Shown: positions 28,911-38,564 of the stretch, piece by piece
Layout: every line of letters begins with the position of its first letter
How positions within the stretch are numbered: position 1 is the stretch's first letter
Assembly (NCBI RefSeq): GCF_013407935.1
Contig: NZ_JACBZU010000002.1
Location: 682,001-746,000 of the forward strand
DNA: 64,000 nucleotides
Reading direction: 5' to 3'
From: Allomuricauda sp. ARW1Y1
GTDB lineage: Bacteria > Bacteroidota > Bacteroidia > Flavobacteriales > Flavobacteriaceae
Position numbers and translations under genes: made by a program
The notes under the pieces: model-generated
The model's database searches: none
Seen by the model: only the letters and a program-made list of their open reading frames with translations
Told to the model about the DNA's origin: nothing

Positions 28911-30005
28911 TTAGGGGTTTTCGTCCTCAAACTTTGTCATCACAAACTCCACACGACGGTTCTTTCTTCGGGCTTCATCGGTGAGGGTGGTGTCCAACGG
29001 TTTACTGTCTCCGTACCCTTTTGATGTAATCCGATTTTTGTCCAGTCCAAGATCAATCAGATACTGCGCTACGCTACTCGCCCGCTCCCGTGAAAGGATA
29101 TCATTGTAGGCATCGGAACCTAAATCATCGGTATGTCCGCTAATGGCGACCTTTAATTCAGGATTTTTCATCAAATATTCATAAATATCCCGAAGGCTTT
29201 GCTCAGCTTTGGGCTGCAAATCGAAACGGTCAAAGTTGAAGTTAACGTGGTCCAGCACGTATACCTCGTCTGTTTGGTATTCTGGACCAAGGTAGGTCAA
29301 TGAGATATCGTCTAGATAGTAGTAGGCATAGCCTTCGTTTGGTTTGGATACATCGGTATTGTCCAAGTAATTGGTCCCGGCATTACTTTTGAAATTTCCT
29401 AATATCAGATAGCGTTCAAAACCCTTGGCCACCATATCAAAACTGAGTTCCATCCATTCTTGTTTGTCCTGATAGTACCCTGTGACTGGGAATTGTTTGA
29501 TTGGGGTAGTTTGGATGGCCGATGCCAAAAGTTCTCCTTGCGAAAGTTCCCGTTTGGTGTGCACCGAAAGCAGTTTTTCGGTAAATACTGCACCCATATC
29601 CATTACGGCTCCATCGGATTTTTCGGAAAGGCTTATAAACAAGGTCAATCGATACCGACTTCCTTTTTGAAGAGTTTCCGTTAGGGGAACCTGGATATAT
29701 TCCCGGTAATCTCTAGGCGCGTACAGGTACATCCCAGCGTATCCTGATCCCTCATAAGGTTCCTGCCTTCCTTTAAAGTTCATGGGAACGCCCAACTTGG
29801 TACGACTACATTCGTTAAAATAATCTGTGGTTCCCAAGGTTGGGGCGCTCCAATACTCGGCATCCTTGTTAAGATTGCTCATTTTAATGGGACAGGATAC
29901 ATAGTCCTCAAATCCACCATTCTGCACCAAATTCTGGCCAAATCCCAACGAGAAACTCGTTAAAACAAGGCATAAAAATAGGTTTTGTAATGGTCGTGGT
30001 TGCAT
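28911..30005 (-). CDS. OmpA-family protein with N-terminal carbohydrate-binding-like domain
   Basis: 364 residues from the ATG at 30005 (the frame opens earlier at a TTG at 30032, less likely). Signal peptide ends GFGQ. The N-terminal domain begins NLVQNGGFEDY, typical of jelly-roll domains found in secreted flavobacterial proteins, and extends to about residue 240. The C-terminal 110 residues are a peptidoglycan-binding OmpA domain with VNFNFDRFDLQP, ISGHTDDLGSD, NDILSRERA, ITSKGYG and RKNRRVEF. It probably links the outer membrane or an exported complex to the cell wall. Ligand of the N-terminal domain unknown. Confidence 0.88.
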   Translation of the reverse strand: MQPRPLQNLFLCLVLTSFSLGFGQNLVQNGGFEDYVSCPIKMSNLNKDAEYWSAPTLGTTDYFNECSRTKLGVPMNFKGRQEPYEGSGYAGMYLYAPRDYREYIQVPLTETLQKGSRYRLTLFISLSEKSDGAVMDMGAVFTEKLLSVHTKRELSQGELLASAIQTTPIKQFPVTGYYQDKQEWMELSFDMVAKGFERYLILGNFKSNAGTNYLDNTDVSKPNEGYAYYYLDDISLTYLGPEYQTDEVYVLDHVNFNFDRFDLQPKAEQSLRDIYEYLMKNPELKVAISGHTDDLGSDAYNDILSRERASSVAQYLIDLGLDKNRITSKGYGDSKPLDTTLTDEARRKNRRVEFVMTKFEDENP

Positions 30006-30107
30006 GGTTTCCGTTTCAATGGGAACGGTCAACTACTGAACAATCAATAAATTGACCGAAAATAATGAACGGTATTTTTAACAATTTATTGCCTATTTCC
30101 CTACAGG

Positions 30108-31853
30108 CTAGAAATCGAACTTATAGGATACACCTGCCAACGCTTGGAATCCTTGCACCCTAAAATTGGCCCAACGTTGGTAATTGTTGTTGGCGATATT
30201 GGAAGCTTTCACGAAAATGGAAAGCTGGTCGTTGAATCGATATCCGACATGGGCATTCGCATCAAAAAATCCATCGAGGGTCACTTGATCGAATTGCAAT
30301 TGCGAATTAAGCGGGTCAATTTGGGACAATAAATCCTCCCTTTCGCCCACATAAAACAAATTGGCCCCCATGTACCACTGCTCGCTAATTTGGTAGTCCA
30401 TAAAAACGGAGCCTTTAATGGAAGGCAAGTTCCACGCAGGATTGTCCGTTTCGGTGTCATAATCGTAAAATTCCGCATTCACGCCCAAGGAAAAATTACG
30501 GTTCACATCCACATTGATTTCACCAAAAACACCCAAAGTTTTTACATCATCATAAAACACCTGAAAGGAATTGCCGAACGTATAGCTTTTCTCATCGTCC
30601 CTTAAGGTGTTGATTGGGTTGTGAATGAACAATGGTTTCCTGTTCTCTGCCATATACGACCCTTTGATATTGTATCCCACATTGGAAGTCAACTGGCCCT
30701 TCAATCCCAAATAGCCCTCGTACTGTCGATCGGTAGGGGTAATATCCAAAGTTGGTGAAACAAAAGGGTTCTCATTTACAAAATCATGATAGGAATTTTG
30801 AGCCAACTCCCCTTCAATACCCCCGTAGGCAATCACATTTTCATCCAATACACGATATGATGCGGTAACCGCTGGGTAGATATAAAAGTTGTTCTCGCTG
30901 TTTTCCATATCCAGTCCGTAGACGATGTTGGCCCCCAAATTCAAGGTCAGGTCATCCCGAAGAACCAACAAACTTGGTGTGACTCCTGCTTGCAGATGGC
31001 TATAGTTTTTCTGTCCTTCATTGGTCGTTTCGGTAATCGAGCCATTTTCAAAACTGCCGCCTACATAATCGACCTTTGCTCCGATGGTAAGCAACTCCTG
31101 CGTAATTGGAAGTTCAAAGGTGGGGTTGATAACAGCCCGGTTCTCCGTAGATTCCGTAGCGTCCCAGAATCGTCTCAACAACACATTTCCACTTTTGAAA
31201 TAAGAATCTTCCATGTTGAAGTGCGCTTTGACCTCCGCATTGAAATAATTTTGCTGCTCGTCCATCGCATTGATCTCATCCTCGGTAAAGAATTCACTTT
31301 GGATGCCGTACCAATTGTACAGTTGGTGCTGCAAACCGATGTCCGCTCCCCAATCCATGTACCTGTCCTTTTTGGAATAGGATGCGTTTAACTTGGTATC
31401 GTAAAATTCCGTATCCAGCGGGGTTGAATCCAAATCGCCACGTGATGAGTTATGGGTAAGTCCAAAATCCAACAAATCTTCGCCACGATTGAACTCCCTA
31501 CTGGTGTAAAAATCCACCAAAGCGTTGTTGTAATTGCCCAAACCTACCGATGCGTATGAATTGTACAAGGTGGGTGGTGGTGTTTTTTCCACTCCCGATG
31601 CTTTTCCTTTCGCCGGGGTAAAGGTGGATGCTACGGGCACAGAGAATATGCTGTAATTGATTTTTTTCTTTTGTAGCACAATGGAATCGTTCAAGCTGGG
31701 CGACGATTTGATCTTAAAGGCATCAGAAACGGTTGGGGAATATGGTTTTACCACCGTTACCGTTTCCGTACCGATATTATCCTCTTCCTGGGCGATTACC
31801 ACTCCGCAAAGGCTCAAAACAACTAGTGAAAATATATAGGTTCTCTTTTGCAT
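30108..31853 (-). CDS. TonB-receptor-like outer-membrane barrel without plug
   Basis: 581 residues, signal peptide about 1-21 (ending VIAQ). It then has a short linker with VTVVKPYSPTVSDAFKIKSSP and PTLYNSYASVGLGNYNN, followed by a long barrel of alternating strands to the final KASNIANNNYQRWANF and LAGVSYKFDF. It looks like the barrel half of a TonB-dependent receptor, but at this length no typical plug domain is present. The 1007-residue TPR gene lies 12 bases upstream on the same strand, so the two are cotranscribed and probably act together at the cell envelope. Substrate and need for TonB are unknown. Confidence 0.82.
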   Translation of the reverse strand: MQKRTYIFSLVVLSLCGVVIAQEEDNIGTETVTVVKPYSPTVSDAFKIKSSPSLNDSIVLQKKKINYSIFSVPVASTFTPAKGKASGVEKTPPPTLYNSYASVGLGNYNNALVDFYTSREFNRGEDLLDFGLTHNSSRGDLDSTPLDTEFYDTKLNASYSKKDRYMDWGADIGLQHQLYNWYGIQSEFFTEDEINAMDEQQNYFNAEVKAHFNMEDSYFKSGNVLLRRFWDATESTENRAVINPTFELPITQELLTIGAKVDYVGGSFENGSITETTNEGQKNYSHLQAGVTPSLLVLRDDLTLNLGANIVYGLDMENSENNFYIYPAVTASYRVLDENVIAYGGIEGELAQNSYHDFVNENPFVSPTLDITPTDRQYEGYLGLKGQLTSNVGYNIKGSYMAENRKPLFIHNPINTLRDDEKSYTFGNSFQVFYDDVKTLGVFGEINVDVNRNFSLGVNAEFYDYDTETDNPAWNLPSIKGSVFMDYQISEQWYMGANLFYVGEREDLLSQIDPLNSQLQFDQVTLDGFFDANAHVGYRFNDQLSIFVKASNIANNNYQRWANFRVQGFQALAGVSYKFDF

Positions 31854-31865
31854 GTTGTGTCTCGT

Positions 31866-34800
31866 TTAGTTTTGATTGGGGTCTACGGATGAATTGCTTT
31901 CGGCTTCTTTTGCCTTGATGGTGGCCAACTCACTTTCTGCTTCTGAAACGATTTCGTCAAACTCGGAAAAATTGGAAATCACGCTTTCCAAAATGTAGGT
32001 GGCCTGGAAAGCATCTCCCAAACGATAGAAGTTCTTGGCCATGATCACCAACCCTTTACCGGCCCACTCCTTGTAAGCAGCGTAGTCCTTGGCCAACTTT
32101 TGTACGGATTCATTGGATGCCTCAAAATCCTGTTCCTTATTTTTAAAATAGGCATCGTAGTACCACGCTTCGGCTGCGAGCTCTCCCGATGCAATCTGTT
32201 TCACATCCTGATAGGCCGTTTTGGCCAATGCTTCATTGTCCGTAGCAATGGCAGACCGTGCTATCATGACCTGGGCGTCACTTTTGATGCGATCATCAAT
32301 TTTAGGGGCGTTCAATACCTTTTCGGCATAGGCAATGGTCTGGGCATAGTCTTTTTGACCGTAATATCCCTTCATCAAATTGGACTGTGCGAAGGTCTTG
32401 TTCTCCGAAATATCCGCGGTGTTTTCCAATCTTTTCAGATAAGGAATGGCATTGGCATAATCTTGTTTTTCCACATAAATCTCGCACACGCGGGTCAGGG
32501 CCTGTTCGGTATATTCCCCATTCCCGCCATCGGCAACAGCTTTGTATTTGGGCAAAGCTTTGTCCTTTTCGCCATTGGCAAAGTAGAGTTGTGCCAAGGC
32601 AAAGTTGGCATTCTGTGCGTGTAATCCGTTGGGGAACTCTTTTAGGTAATCCTCGTATCCACGAATTGCAGCAGCCGATTTGCCCTCAATTTGTTTTCTT
32701 TCGGCGGATTCAAAACTGGCGTTGTCCAGCTCCGTATCGGTTACCTCCACAAAGTCGAGATTTCGGGCCCATGCAGCATATTCGCTTACCCTGCCCTCAT
32801 CCACATAAACCAATTTGGCCGTAGCCATGGCTTGTTTGGCCTCTTGGGTGTTGGGATATTTTTGTACGACTTCCTTCAACTTATCCAAGGCTTGTTGGTT
32901 GCGACTGGAGTTGTAGTAGACCAAACCGGAACGCAACAATCCACGGGGCGCGAACTTGCTGCCCGAGTACTCCTCCACGATACGGTCGTAGGTCTGCAAT
33001 CCCAAATTTTCTTGATTATTGTTGATATAGGAGTTGCCTAGTTCAAACAAGGCATCATCCCGTAAAGTAGAGGTTGGGAACATGGTCAAAAATTCGTTGA
33101 GACCATCAATTTTGGCAGTATTGTTGCCCAAAAAGCCATCACACAGCGTTTTTTGGAATGCCGCGTAATCTCGTTCAGGGCCGTTCATCTTTGATGATGT
33201 ATCGTAGGCCTTCTTCGCCAACTGATATTTACTGTTCACAAAATAGCTGTCGCCCAACCGCAGATAACCATCATTTTTACGTTGATCATCAATGGCATTG
33301 GAACCTACCACATTCTGAAAATAGGAAATGGCATTGTTGTAATCTTTCAATTTGAAATAGGTATACCCCAAATTATAATCCAGTTGCTCATATTCCGAAA
33401 GCGATTTGGCCGCTGGAGCTTTCTGGAACCGCACAAAATCCACCAAAGCTTCCTCAAAACGGTTCAAACGATAGGCTGATTCCGCCTTCCAGTACAGCGC
33501 ACGTGCCTCAAAATTAGGATTGGCAGCACTTTTGACAGATTTGTCAAAACGTTCCCAAGCTGCTTCGTAGTCGCCGTCAATAAAAAGTTCCACCCCACGA
33601 TAGTAGGCTACCTTTTGATAGGTTTCCTTGCTGGCGTAGTTCTGGTTTTCTTCCAACAACTGCATCGCACCTTCAAAATTCCGGGAGGTGATGTACGAAT
33701 CCACCAACAGTTCCTGAATTTCCATTTGGTGCTCATCCTTCGGATAGGTTTCCAAATAAGTGGTCAACACTTGCGGAACGGGTTCGTAGGCATTACCGAT
33801 TTCGTAGCTCAAACGGGCATAGTTCAACCAAGCATCTTTCTGGATTTCGGGGCTGTAGTCCATTTGCGAAGCATTTCGGAACGCATTCAAGGCCTCGGAC
33901 TTTTTATCGAGCTTTAAATAACATTCCGCCAAATGATAATAGGCGTTTTGGGAAACGGCATTGTTTCCACCAATAATTTTATTGAATTGCTGAATGGCCT
34001 TTTCGTAGTCGCCCAATTTGTAGTGGCTATATCCCAACAAATAATAATCGGTATTGTTCCATTTGCCGCGTTTGCCCCTGTATTCTTCCAAATAGGGAAT
34101 GGCTTCTGCATATTGTTCCAGGTTGAAATAGCTCTCACCAATAATTTTATTGAGTTCAGAAACCTCTTCGCGGTTCGATTTGGGCAGCTGCTTTTTGGCC
34201 ATGGCGATGGCTTCCTCAAACTTGCCCAGCTTAAAATTCAGGTCGGCTTGATAGTACGAAAGCTTTTCATTGAGCAACTCCGGGTCCTGAATTTGGTCGA
34301 AACGTGCGCTTGCCGAATTGTAATCGTCCTGTTCGTAAGCGATATACCCTAAATAATATTTGGCCTGTGAGCCATATTTTTGGGAAGTCGTAACCTTGTT
34401 CAAATAACGCTCGGCCTCCTGCGGACGTTTGGATGCATAGAGCGCGTAGCCATTGTTGAAGTTAAAGCGGTCCCGCTCCGAGTAGGGCATGGAATTCTCA
34501 TCCACCTTTTTGTACCACTTGAGCGCGTAGGGATATTTTCCGGTTTCGAAATAATAGTCGGCCACATCCAAAAAGGCGGAATTCCGCTTGGTGGACGTAG
34601 GATAGCGCTCCACAAAATCCTCCATCATTTTGTCGGCACCACGCTGGTTCAACCGAATAGCGGCATTGGCAGCATAGTAGGCACTATTGGCCTCGGTTTC
34701 GCCATCTTTGGTGTTGGCCTTGACCGATTCGAAAATGTTTTGTGCGGCTTGATACTGACCATTGTTGTAGAGGGCCAATGCATCTTGATACGCTTTATTT

Positions 34801-34889
34801 TCGTGGGTGTATATTTTGGTTTCCTGTGCGGAAAGCACAAAAAAAGTTCCCATTAAAATGGGAAACAGTAGGAGGTTTTTTCGATTCAT
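31866..34889 (-). CDS. Large periplasmic tetratricopeptide-repeat protein
   Basis: 1007 residues with a signal peptide (about 1-21, ending LSAQ). Nearly all of the mature protein is TPR-like helical hairpins; clear units include ALYNNGQYQAAQNIFE, GYALYASKRPQEAERYL, LGYSHYKLGDYEKAIQQF, LGYTYFKLKDYNNAISYF and ALAQLYFANGEKDKALPKY. Such proteins scaffold envelope complexes. The C-terminus is acidic and Ser-rich. Located 12 bases before the plug-less barrel gene, so a shared function is likely; what they assemble is not known to me. Confidence 0.9.
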   Translation of the reverse strand: MNRKNLLLFPILMGTFFVLSAQETKIYTHENKAYQDALALYNNGQYQAAQNIFESVKANTKDGETEANSAYYAANAAIRLNQRGADKMMEDFVERYPTSTKRNSAFLDVADYYFETGKYPYALKWYKKVDENSMPYSERDRFNFNNGYALYASKRPQEAERYLNKVTTSQKYGSQAKYYLGYIAYEQDDYNSASARFDQIQDPELLNEKLSYYQADLNFKLGKFEEAIAMAKKQLPKSNREEVSELNKIIGESYFNLEQYAEAIPYLEEYRGKRGKWNNTDYYLLGYSHYKLGDYEKAIQQFNKIIGGNNAVSQNAYYHLAECYLKLDKKSEALNAFRNASQMDYSPEIQKDAWLNYARLSYEIGNAYEPVPQVLTTYLETYPKDEHQMEIQELLVDSYITSRNFEGAMQLLEENQNYASKETYQKVAYYRGVELFIDGDYEAAWERFDKSVKSAANPNFEARALYWKAESAYRLNRFEEALVDFVRFQKAPAAKSLSEYEQLDYNLGYTYFKLKDYNNAISYFQNVVGSNAIDDQRKNDGYLRLGDSYFVNSKYQLAKKAYDTSSKMNGPERDYAAFQKTLCDGFLGNNTAKIDGLNEFLTMFPTSTLRDDALFELGNSYINNNQENLGLQTYDRIVEEYSGSKFAPRGLLRSGLVYYNSSRNQQALDKLKEVVQKYPNTQEAKQAMATAKLVYVDEGRVSEYAAWARNLDFVEVTDTELDNASFESAERKQIEGKSAAAIRGYEDYLKEFPNGLHAQNANFALAQLYFANGEKDKALPKYKAVADGGNGEYTEQALTRVCEIYVEKQDYANAIPYLKRLENTADISENKTFAQSNLMKGYYGQKDYAQTIAYAEKVLNAPKIDDRIKSDAQVMIARSAIATDNEALAKTAYQDVKQIASGELAAEAWYYDAYFKNKEQDFEASNESVQKLAKDYAAYKEWAGKGLVIMAKNFYRLGDAFQATYILESVISNFSEFDEIVSEAESELATIKAKEAESNSSVDPNQN

Positions 34890-34956
34890 AGTGTTCTACG
34901 CTCTTCTCGATTGACTGTACTCATAACGTCAAAATTAAGGCCAAAGTATATTTTTA

Positions 34957-35094
34957 ATGTCATTTGACGAAATTTACGATGCGCTGTTGGACGAATCAGG
35001 CCGAATTGGTACTTTTGATTGGTCTGTGAATAAATCTTGCTTCTCACAGCGATTTCAACCTCAACATACTAGGACCCAACAGGGTCAGAAATAA
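34957..35094 (+). CDS. Possible 45-residue small protein upstream of lemA
   Basis: An ATG at 34957 opens a 45-codon frame beginning MSFDEIYDALLDESG and closing with TAA just before the lemA frame. Its first half looks protein-like (acidic, helical) and the gap would otherwise be empty. No homologue is known to me, and the C-terminal half is Gln/Arg-rich and unconvincing. It may be a leader peptide of the lemA operon or chance. Confidence 0.28.
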   Translation: MSFDEIYDALLDESGRIGTFDWSVNKSCFSQRFQPQHTRTQQGQK

Positions 35095-35147
35095 AAATGG
35101 CCATGCCTTTGGGCGTTGTCCAACTGTTTAACTTTAATTTGGTTGAA

Positions 35148-35693
35148 ATGACATATTTGATTGCCCTCCCCATGCTGATTTTGTTGCTAGGAATTCTACT
35201 GTTCAACAATCTCATCAGCAAAAAAAACAAGGTCGAAGAAGCGTACAGTGGCATTGATGTGATGCTTAAAAAAAGAACGGACTTGATTCCCCGCTTGGTC
35301 AATACGGTGAAAGGCGCCATGCAACACGAGCGTGAAACGCTTACCGAACTCACCCAGCTACGGGAAAAACTCTTGAATAAGGAAACCTCGCCCAATGACC
35401 GGTTTACGATGGAAAACCAACTAGGAAAGCTTTTGGGAAACATACAGCTACGGGCAGAAGCTTATCCTGAACTCAAGGCCAATCAGAATTTTGCGCTGCT
35501 GCAAAACAGTCTCAACGAAATGGAAGAACAATTATCCGCAGCTAGGCGTGCCTACAACGCGGCGGTGAATTCATTTAACAATGGTATGGAGATGTTCCCT
35601 TCCAATATCGTTGCAAAACTGATGGGCTATACCAACAGAACACTTTTCACCATCGAACCTGCAGAGGCTAAAGCCCCTGAAGTATCGTTCTAA
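35148..35693 (+). CDS. lemA: LemA family protein
   Basis: 181 residues from the ATG at 35148. The frame opens 17 codons earlier, but the start here puts the single TM helix (about residues 2-20, LIALPMLILLLGILLF) at the N-terminus, as in other LemA proteins. The cytoplasmic or periplasmic helical part has NKVEEAYSGIDVMLKKR, DLIPRLVNTVKGAMQHE, AARRAYNAAVNSFNNGMEMFP and the final FTIEPAEAKAPEVSF, all family features. LemA function is poorly understood. The DUF3137 gene follows after eight bases, a frequent pairing. Confidence 0.93.
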   Translation: MTYLIALPMLILLLGILLFNNLISKKNKVEEAYSGIDVMLKKRTDLIPRLVNTVKGAMQHERETLTELTQLREKLLNKETSPNDRFTMENQLGKLLGNIQLRAEAYPELKANQNFALLQNSLNEMEEQLSAARRAYNAAVNSFNNGMEMFPSNIVAKLMGYTNRTLFTIEPAEAKAPEVSF

Positions 35694-35701
35694 AACAAGG
35701 G

Positions 35702-36832
35702 ATGGTGGAAAACAATCAGAAATTGTTGGACAAAGTGGCTCCTTTGCTCCAAAAAGCTGAGATTGTCAGAAAAAAGTATCGATTTTACCAAGCAGTTTAC
35801 AACAAGCTAATCCTCATGTTTTTACTGGGCATGCTGAGTTTGGTCTTGATGGTTTTCTTTAACAATATCGGTTTCAGCAGATGGATGGCGCGGGTTATGC
35901 CTGCTCAAAATTTTGGGGTCATACAGTTTGCCATGATTGCCTATTGGCTTCTGTTCTTTGTTTTGATGATAGCCTCCTATCGCTTCAAAAACAAGTTCAA
36001 ACAAGCTGAACGGGAGATTCTAAAAATAGCTTTGGATGACATCGCCCCCGAATTCAAATTTGAGTCACATCAACAAATCCCCCCACAACACATTGCCGAG
36101 AGCAAGCTGCTTCCTGGTTTCCCCCCAGCAAAGAGGAATAAAAAGTTGCCCAGCCTTCATAACCTCAACTTTGGAGTATTACGGGGAAAAGTCGGCAATT
36201 CTTCTATTCTGATGGGAGATGTCAACATCATCAACCAAGGGACTTACAATTCCTACCTCATGTTCATTCCCTTGCTCCCGCACTTATTGGTCACTTATAA
36301 TTTAGTAAGGCCGTTGTTTTCTAAACACCGTTCCACAGATTATTTCGGAAGCCATTTTGTGGGGATGTTTGCCGTGGTGGATTTCCCCAAAAAATTCAAG
36401 GGCCATACCGTAATCCTACCCGACACCTTGGAGAAACGGGTTGGATATGTAGCCCATACCCTCCAAAGTCTCAACCTAACCAGAGGCCAACTGGTGAAGA
36501 TGGAGGATCCTGAATTTGAAAAGCATTTTGTAGTCTACGGTACGGACCAAATTGAAGCGCGCTACCTCCTTTCACCCTCATTGATGCAAAGGATAACACA
36601 ACTTTATCAGAAAATAAACAAACCCATCCTGCTATCGTTTCACAAAAACAAATTGTATATGGGGGTGCGACATGCCCATGGTTTTTTGAGCTTGGATAAG
36701 AAAAAAAACCTAACCGAAACAGATGTGTTTGGCATACTGTACGAAGACATCACCACGGCCGTGGGCATTGTGGAAGATCTAAACCTCAATAGGAATATCT
36801 GGAACGCCGACACTCCGGTAGCTTCCAATTAA
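35702..36832 (+). CDS. DUF3137 membrane protein
   Basis: 376 residues without signal peptide. Two TM segments in the first 100 residues (LILMFLLGMLSLVLMVFF and FAMIAYWLLFFVLMIAS) are followed by a soluble domain with the DUF3137 features VYGTDQIEARYLLSPSLM and LSFHKNKLYMGV. The C-terminus ends near TTAVGIVEDLNLNRNIW. It pairs with lemA (eight-base gap), which suggests a joint membrane role, but no biochemical activity is known. The next gene (ftsE) is 77 bases away with its own promoter. Confidence 0.88.
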   Translation: MVENNQKLLDKVAPLLQKAEIVRKKYRFYQAVYNKLILMFLLGMLSLVLMVFFNNIGFSRWMARVMPAQNFGVIQFAMIAYWLLFFVLMIASYRFKNKFKQAEREILKIALDDIAPEFKFESHQQIPPQHIAESKLLPGFPPAKRNKKLPSLHNLNFGVLRGKVGNSSILMGDVNIINQGTYNSYLMFIPLLPHLLVTYNLVRPLFSKHRSTDYFGSHFVGMFAVVDFPKKFKGHTVILPDTLEKRVGYVAHTLQSLNLTRGQLVKMEDPEFEKHFVVYGTDQIEARYLLSPSLMQRITQLYQKINKPILLSFHKNKLYMGVRHAHGFLSLDKKKNLTETDVFGILYEDITTAVGIVEDLNLNRNIWNADTPVASN

Positions 36833-36853
36833 AATTATGGATAAAGGTTGCAT

Positions 36854-36888
36854 TTTGATAGGGCGTACCATATTTTCAAATACTTTTG
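36854..36888 (+). promoter_or_regulatory. Promoter of ftsE
   Basis: TTTG at 36854-36857 and TACTTTTG at 36881-36888, with a long 23-base spacer. The -7 box is canonical and 21 bases before the ATG. Confidence 0.5.
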
Positions 36889-36909
36889 TATAACCATTGA
36901 AATGAAAAT

Positions 36910-37593
36910 ATGCCCGAGACCATCGTAAAATTACAAGACGTCGCCGTATTCCAAAACGAGAACCTAGTCCTTAACCATATTGATTTAGAGGTGAAAAAAG
37001 GCGAGTTTGTCTATGTGATCGGAAAAACGGGGAGCGGGAAAAGTAGTTTTATGAAAACCCTCTATGCCGATCTGCCGCTTAGGCAAGGAACAGGGCAGGT
37101 GGTCGATTTTGATTTAAAAACCCTAAAGGAACGCGACATCCCTTTTTTAAGGCGAAAGCTAGGGATTGTTTTTCAGGATTTTAAGTTGCTTCCCGACCGA
37201 AACGTGAACAACAACTTAAAGTTTGTGCTGAAGGCTACCGGGTGGAAAGACCCCAAAAAGATGGACGATAAGATCGAAGAGGTGTTGAACAAGGTGGGTA
37301 TGAAAACCAAAGGTTTTAAATTTCCCCACGAACTTTCCGGGGGCGAACAACAACGTATCGCCATTGCAAGGGCCCTTCTAAACGACCCCGAACTTATTTT
37401 GGCCGACGAGCCTACCGGAAACCTCGACCCACAGACCAGCGTAGAGGTAATGAAGGTGCTACAGGATATCAACCAGAACGGACGCACCATTATTATGGCC
37501 ACGCACGACTACGCCTTGATCCTCAAGTATCCGCACAAAACCCTAAAATGTGATGGCAGCAAGGTATTTGAAGTCATCCAAAAGGCTGTGTAA
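36910..37593 (+). CDS. ftsE: Cell-division ATP-binding protein FtsE
   Basis: 227 residues, a single ABC nucleotide-binding domain: Walker [11 protein letters not shown] (about 39-48), Q-loop [15 protein letters not shown], signature [15 protein letters not shown], Walker [13 protein letters not shown] and H-loop ATHDY. The [11 protein letters not shown] segment is the FtsE-type Q-loop. FtsE works with the membrane protein FtsX to control septal peptidoglycan hydrolases. No ftsX gene is adjacent here, so the partner must be elsewhere. Other LolD/MacB-like ATPases share the fold, but the Q-loop favours FtsE. Confidence 0.88.
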   Translation: MPETIVKLQDVAVFQNENLVLNHIDLEVKKGEFVYVIGKTGSGKSSFMKTLYADLPLRQGTGQVVDFDLKTLKERDIPFLRRKLGIVFQDFKLLPDRNVNNNLKFVLKATGWKDPKKMDDKIEEVLNKVGMKTKGFKFPHELSGGEQQRIAIARALLNDPELILADEPTGNLDPQTSVEVMKVLQDINQNGRTIIMATHDYALILKYPHKTLKCDGSKVFEVIQKAV

Positions 37594-37689
37594 CGGGCTA
37601 TTCCATTGCTTGTCAGACGATTTCCAAAACAATTACGGGATGCGCAAAAGTTTTTGTTACTTTGTCTAAACTAATTTTGCTTCCCATAT

Positions 37690-38448
37690 ATGGAAATTCT
37701 TGGAATTGATATTGGCGGATCGGGCATTAAAGGTGCCCTCGTAAACGCCGAAACCGGAGAAATGTTGACAGAGCGTTTCCGAATCCCAACCCCAAAATCC
37801 AAAAAACCCAAAGATATGGCCAAAGTAGTGGCCAAAATTGTGGACCACTTTAATTATGAAGGTCCTGTTGGGTGTGGATTTCCATCCATAGTCAAAAATG
37901 GGGTATGCAAATCTCCTGGAAACTTGGATCCCAGTTGGGTAGGTGTCAATATCGACGAATTGTTTACCGAGTATACGGGACATGAATTTACCGTACTCAA
38001 CGATGCCGATGCTGCGGGCTATGCCTCTATGAACTACGGTGTGGGCAAGGGCAAGGATGGCTTTGTGGTAATGATTACCATAGGTACCGGTCTCGGTAGT
38101 GGTGCCTTCTATAATGGCGTTTTGATCCCAAACTTTGAATTGGGCCAGATTCCCTACAAAAAATTCAAAAAAATTGAAAAATGGGCCGCTGCCTCTGCCA
38201 AGGAACGCGAAGATTTGAGCTTTAAAAAATGGGGTAAGCGCTTCAATAAATTTTTGGAACTCGTAGAGCTTATCGTTTGTCCAGATTTGATTATTGTAGG
38301 TGGGGGAACTTCGAAAAATTGGGAAGAATTCAGTCATCGCATCAAAATTGATACAGAAGTGGTCAAAGCCGAGTTGATGAACCACGCAGGTATCATCGGC
38401 GCTGCGGTAGCTTGTTTGCGCGAACAGCACCACGGGCATTTGCATTGA
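37690..38448 (+). CDS. ppgK: Polyphosphate glucokinase (ROK family)
   Basis: 252 residues. ROK-type sugar kinase with the phosphate-binding start LGIDIGGSGIKGAL (4-17), the catalytic Asp in NDADAAGYAS and TIGTGLGSGAFYNG. The lack of the zinc-binding Cys cluster of other ROK kinases and the short length match polyphosphate-dependent glucokinases, which phosphorylate glucose with polyP (and often ATP). This fits a strain that releases glucose from beta-glucans through the locus at the other end of the window, though that link is inference. A TTACTTTG box at 37657-37664 may be its -7 element. Confidence 0.87.
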   Translation: MEILGIDIGGSGIKGALVNAETGEMLTERFRIPTPKSKKPKDMAKVVAKIVDHFNYEGPVGCGFPSIVKNGVCKSPGNLDPSWVGVNIDELFTEYTGHEFTVLNDADAAGYASMNYGVGKGKDGFVVMITIGTGLGSGAFYNGVLIPNFELGQIPYKKFKKIEKWAAASAKEREDLSFKKWGKRFNKFLELVELIVCPDLIIVGGGTSKNWEEFSHRIKIDTEVVKAELMNHAGIIGAAVACLREQHHGHLH

Positions 38449-38503
38449 TCTTTGGATTCAAGACCATAAGATTCAAGAATCAAGACTTTTTAGATAAAAA
38501 AAG

Positions 38504-38541
38504 AAAAAGCGAATGAAGATTGCTCCTCACTCGCTTTTTTT
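38504..38541. terminator. Bidirectional terminator between ppgK and typA
   Basis: A 13-bp stem with one mismatch or G-U pair (38504-38516 with 38527-38539) and T-runs on both strands, lying between the two converging genes. Confidence 0.85.
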
Positions 38542-38564
38542 TATGCTCAAAAGTAATCTACAAT

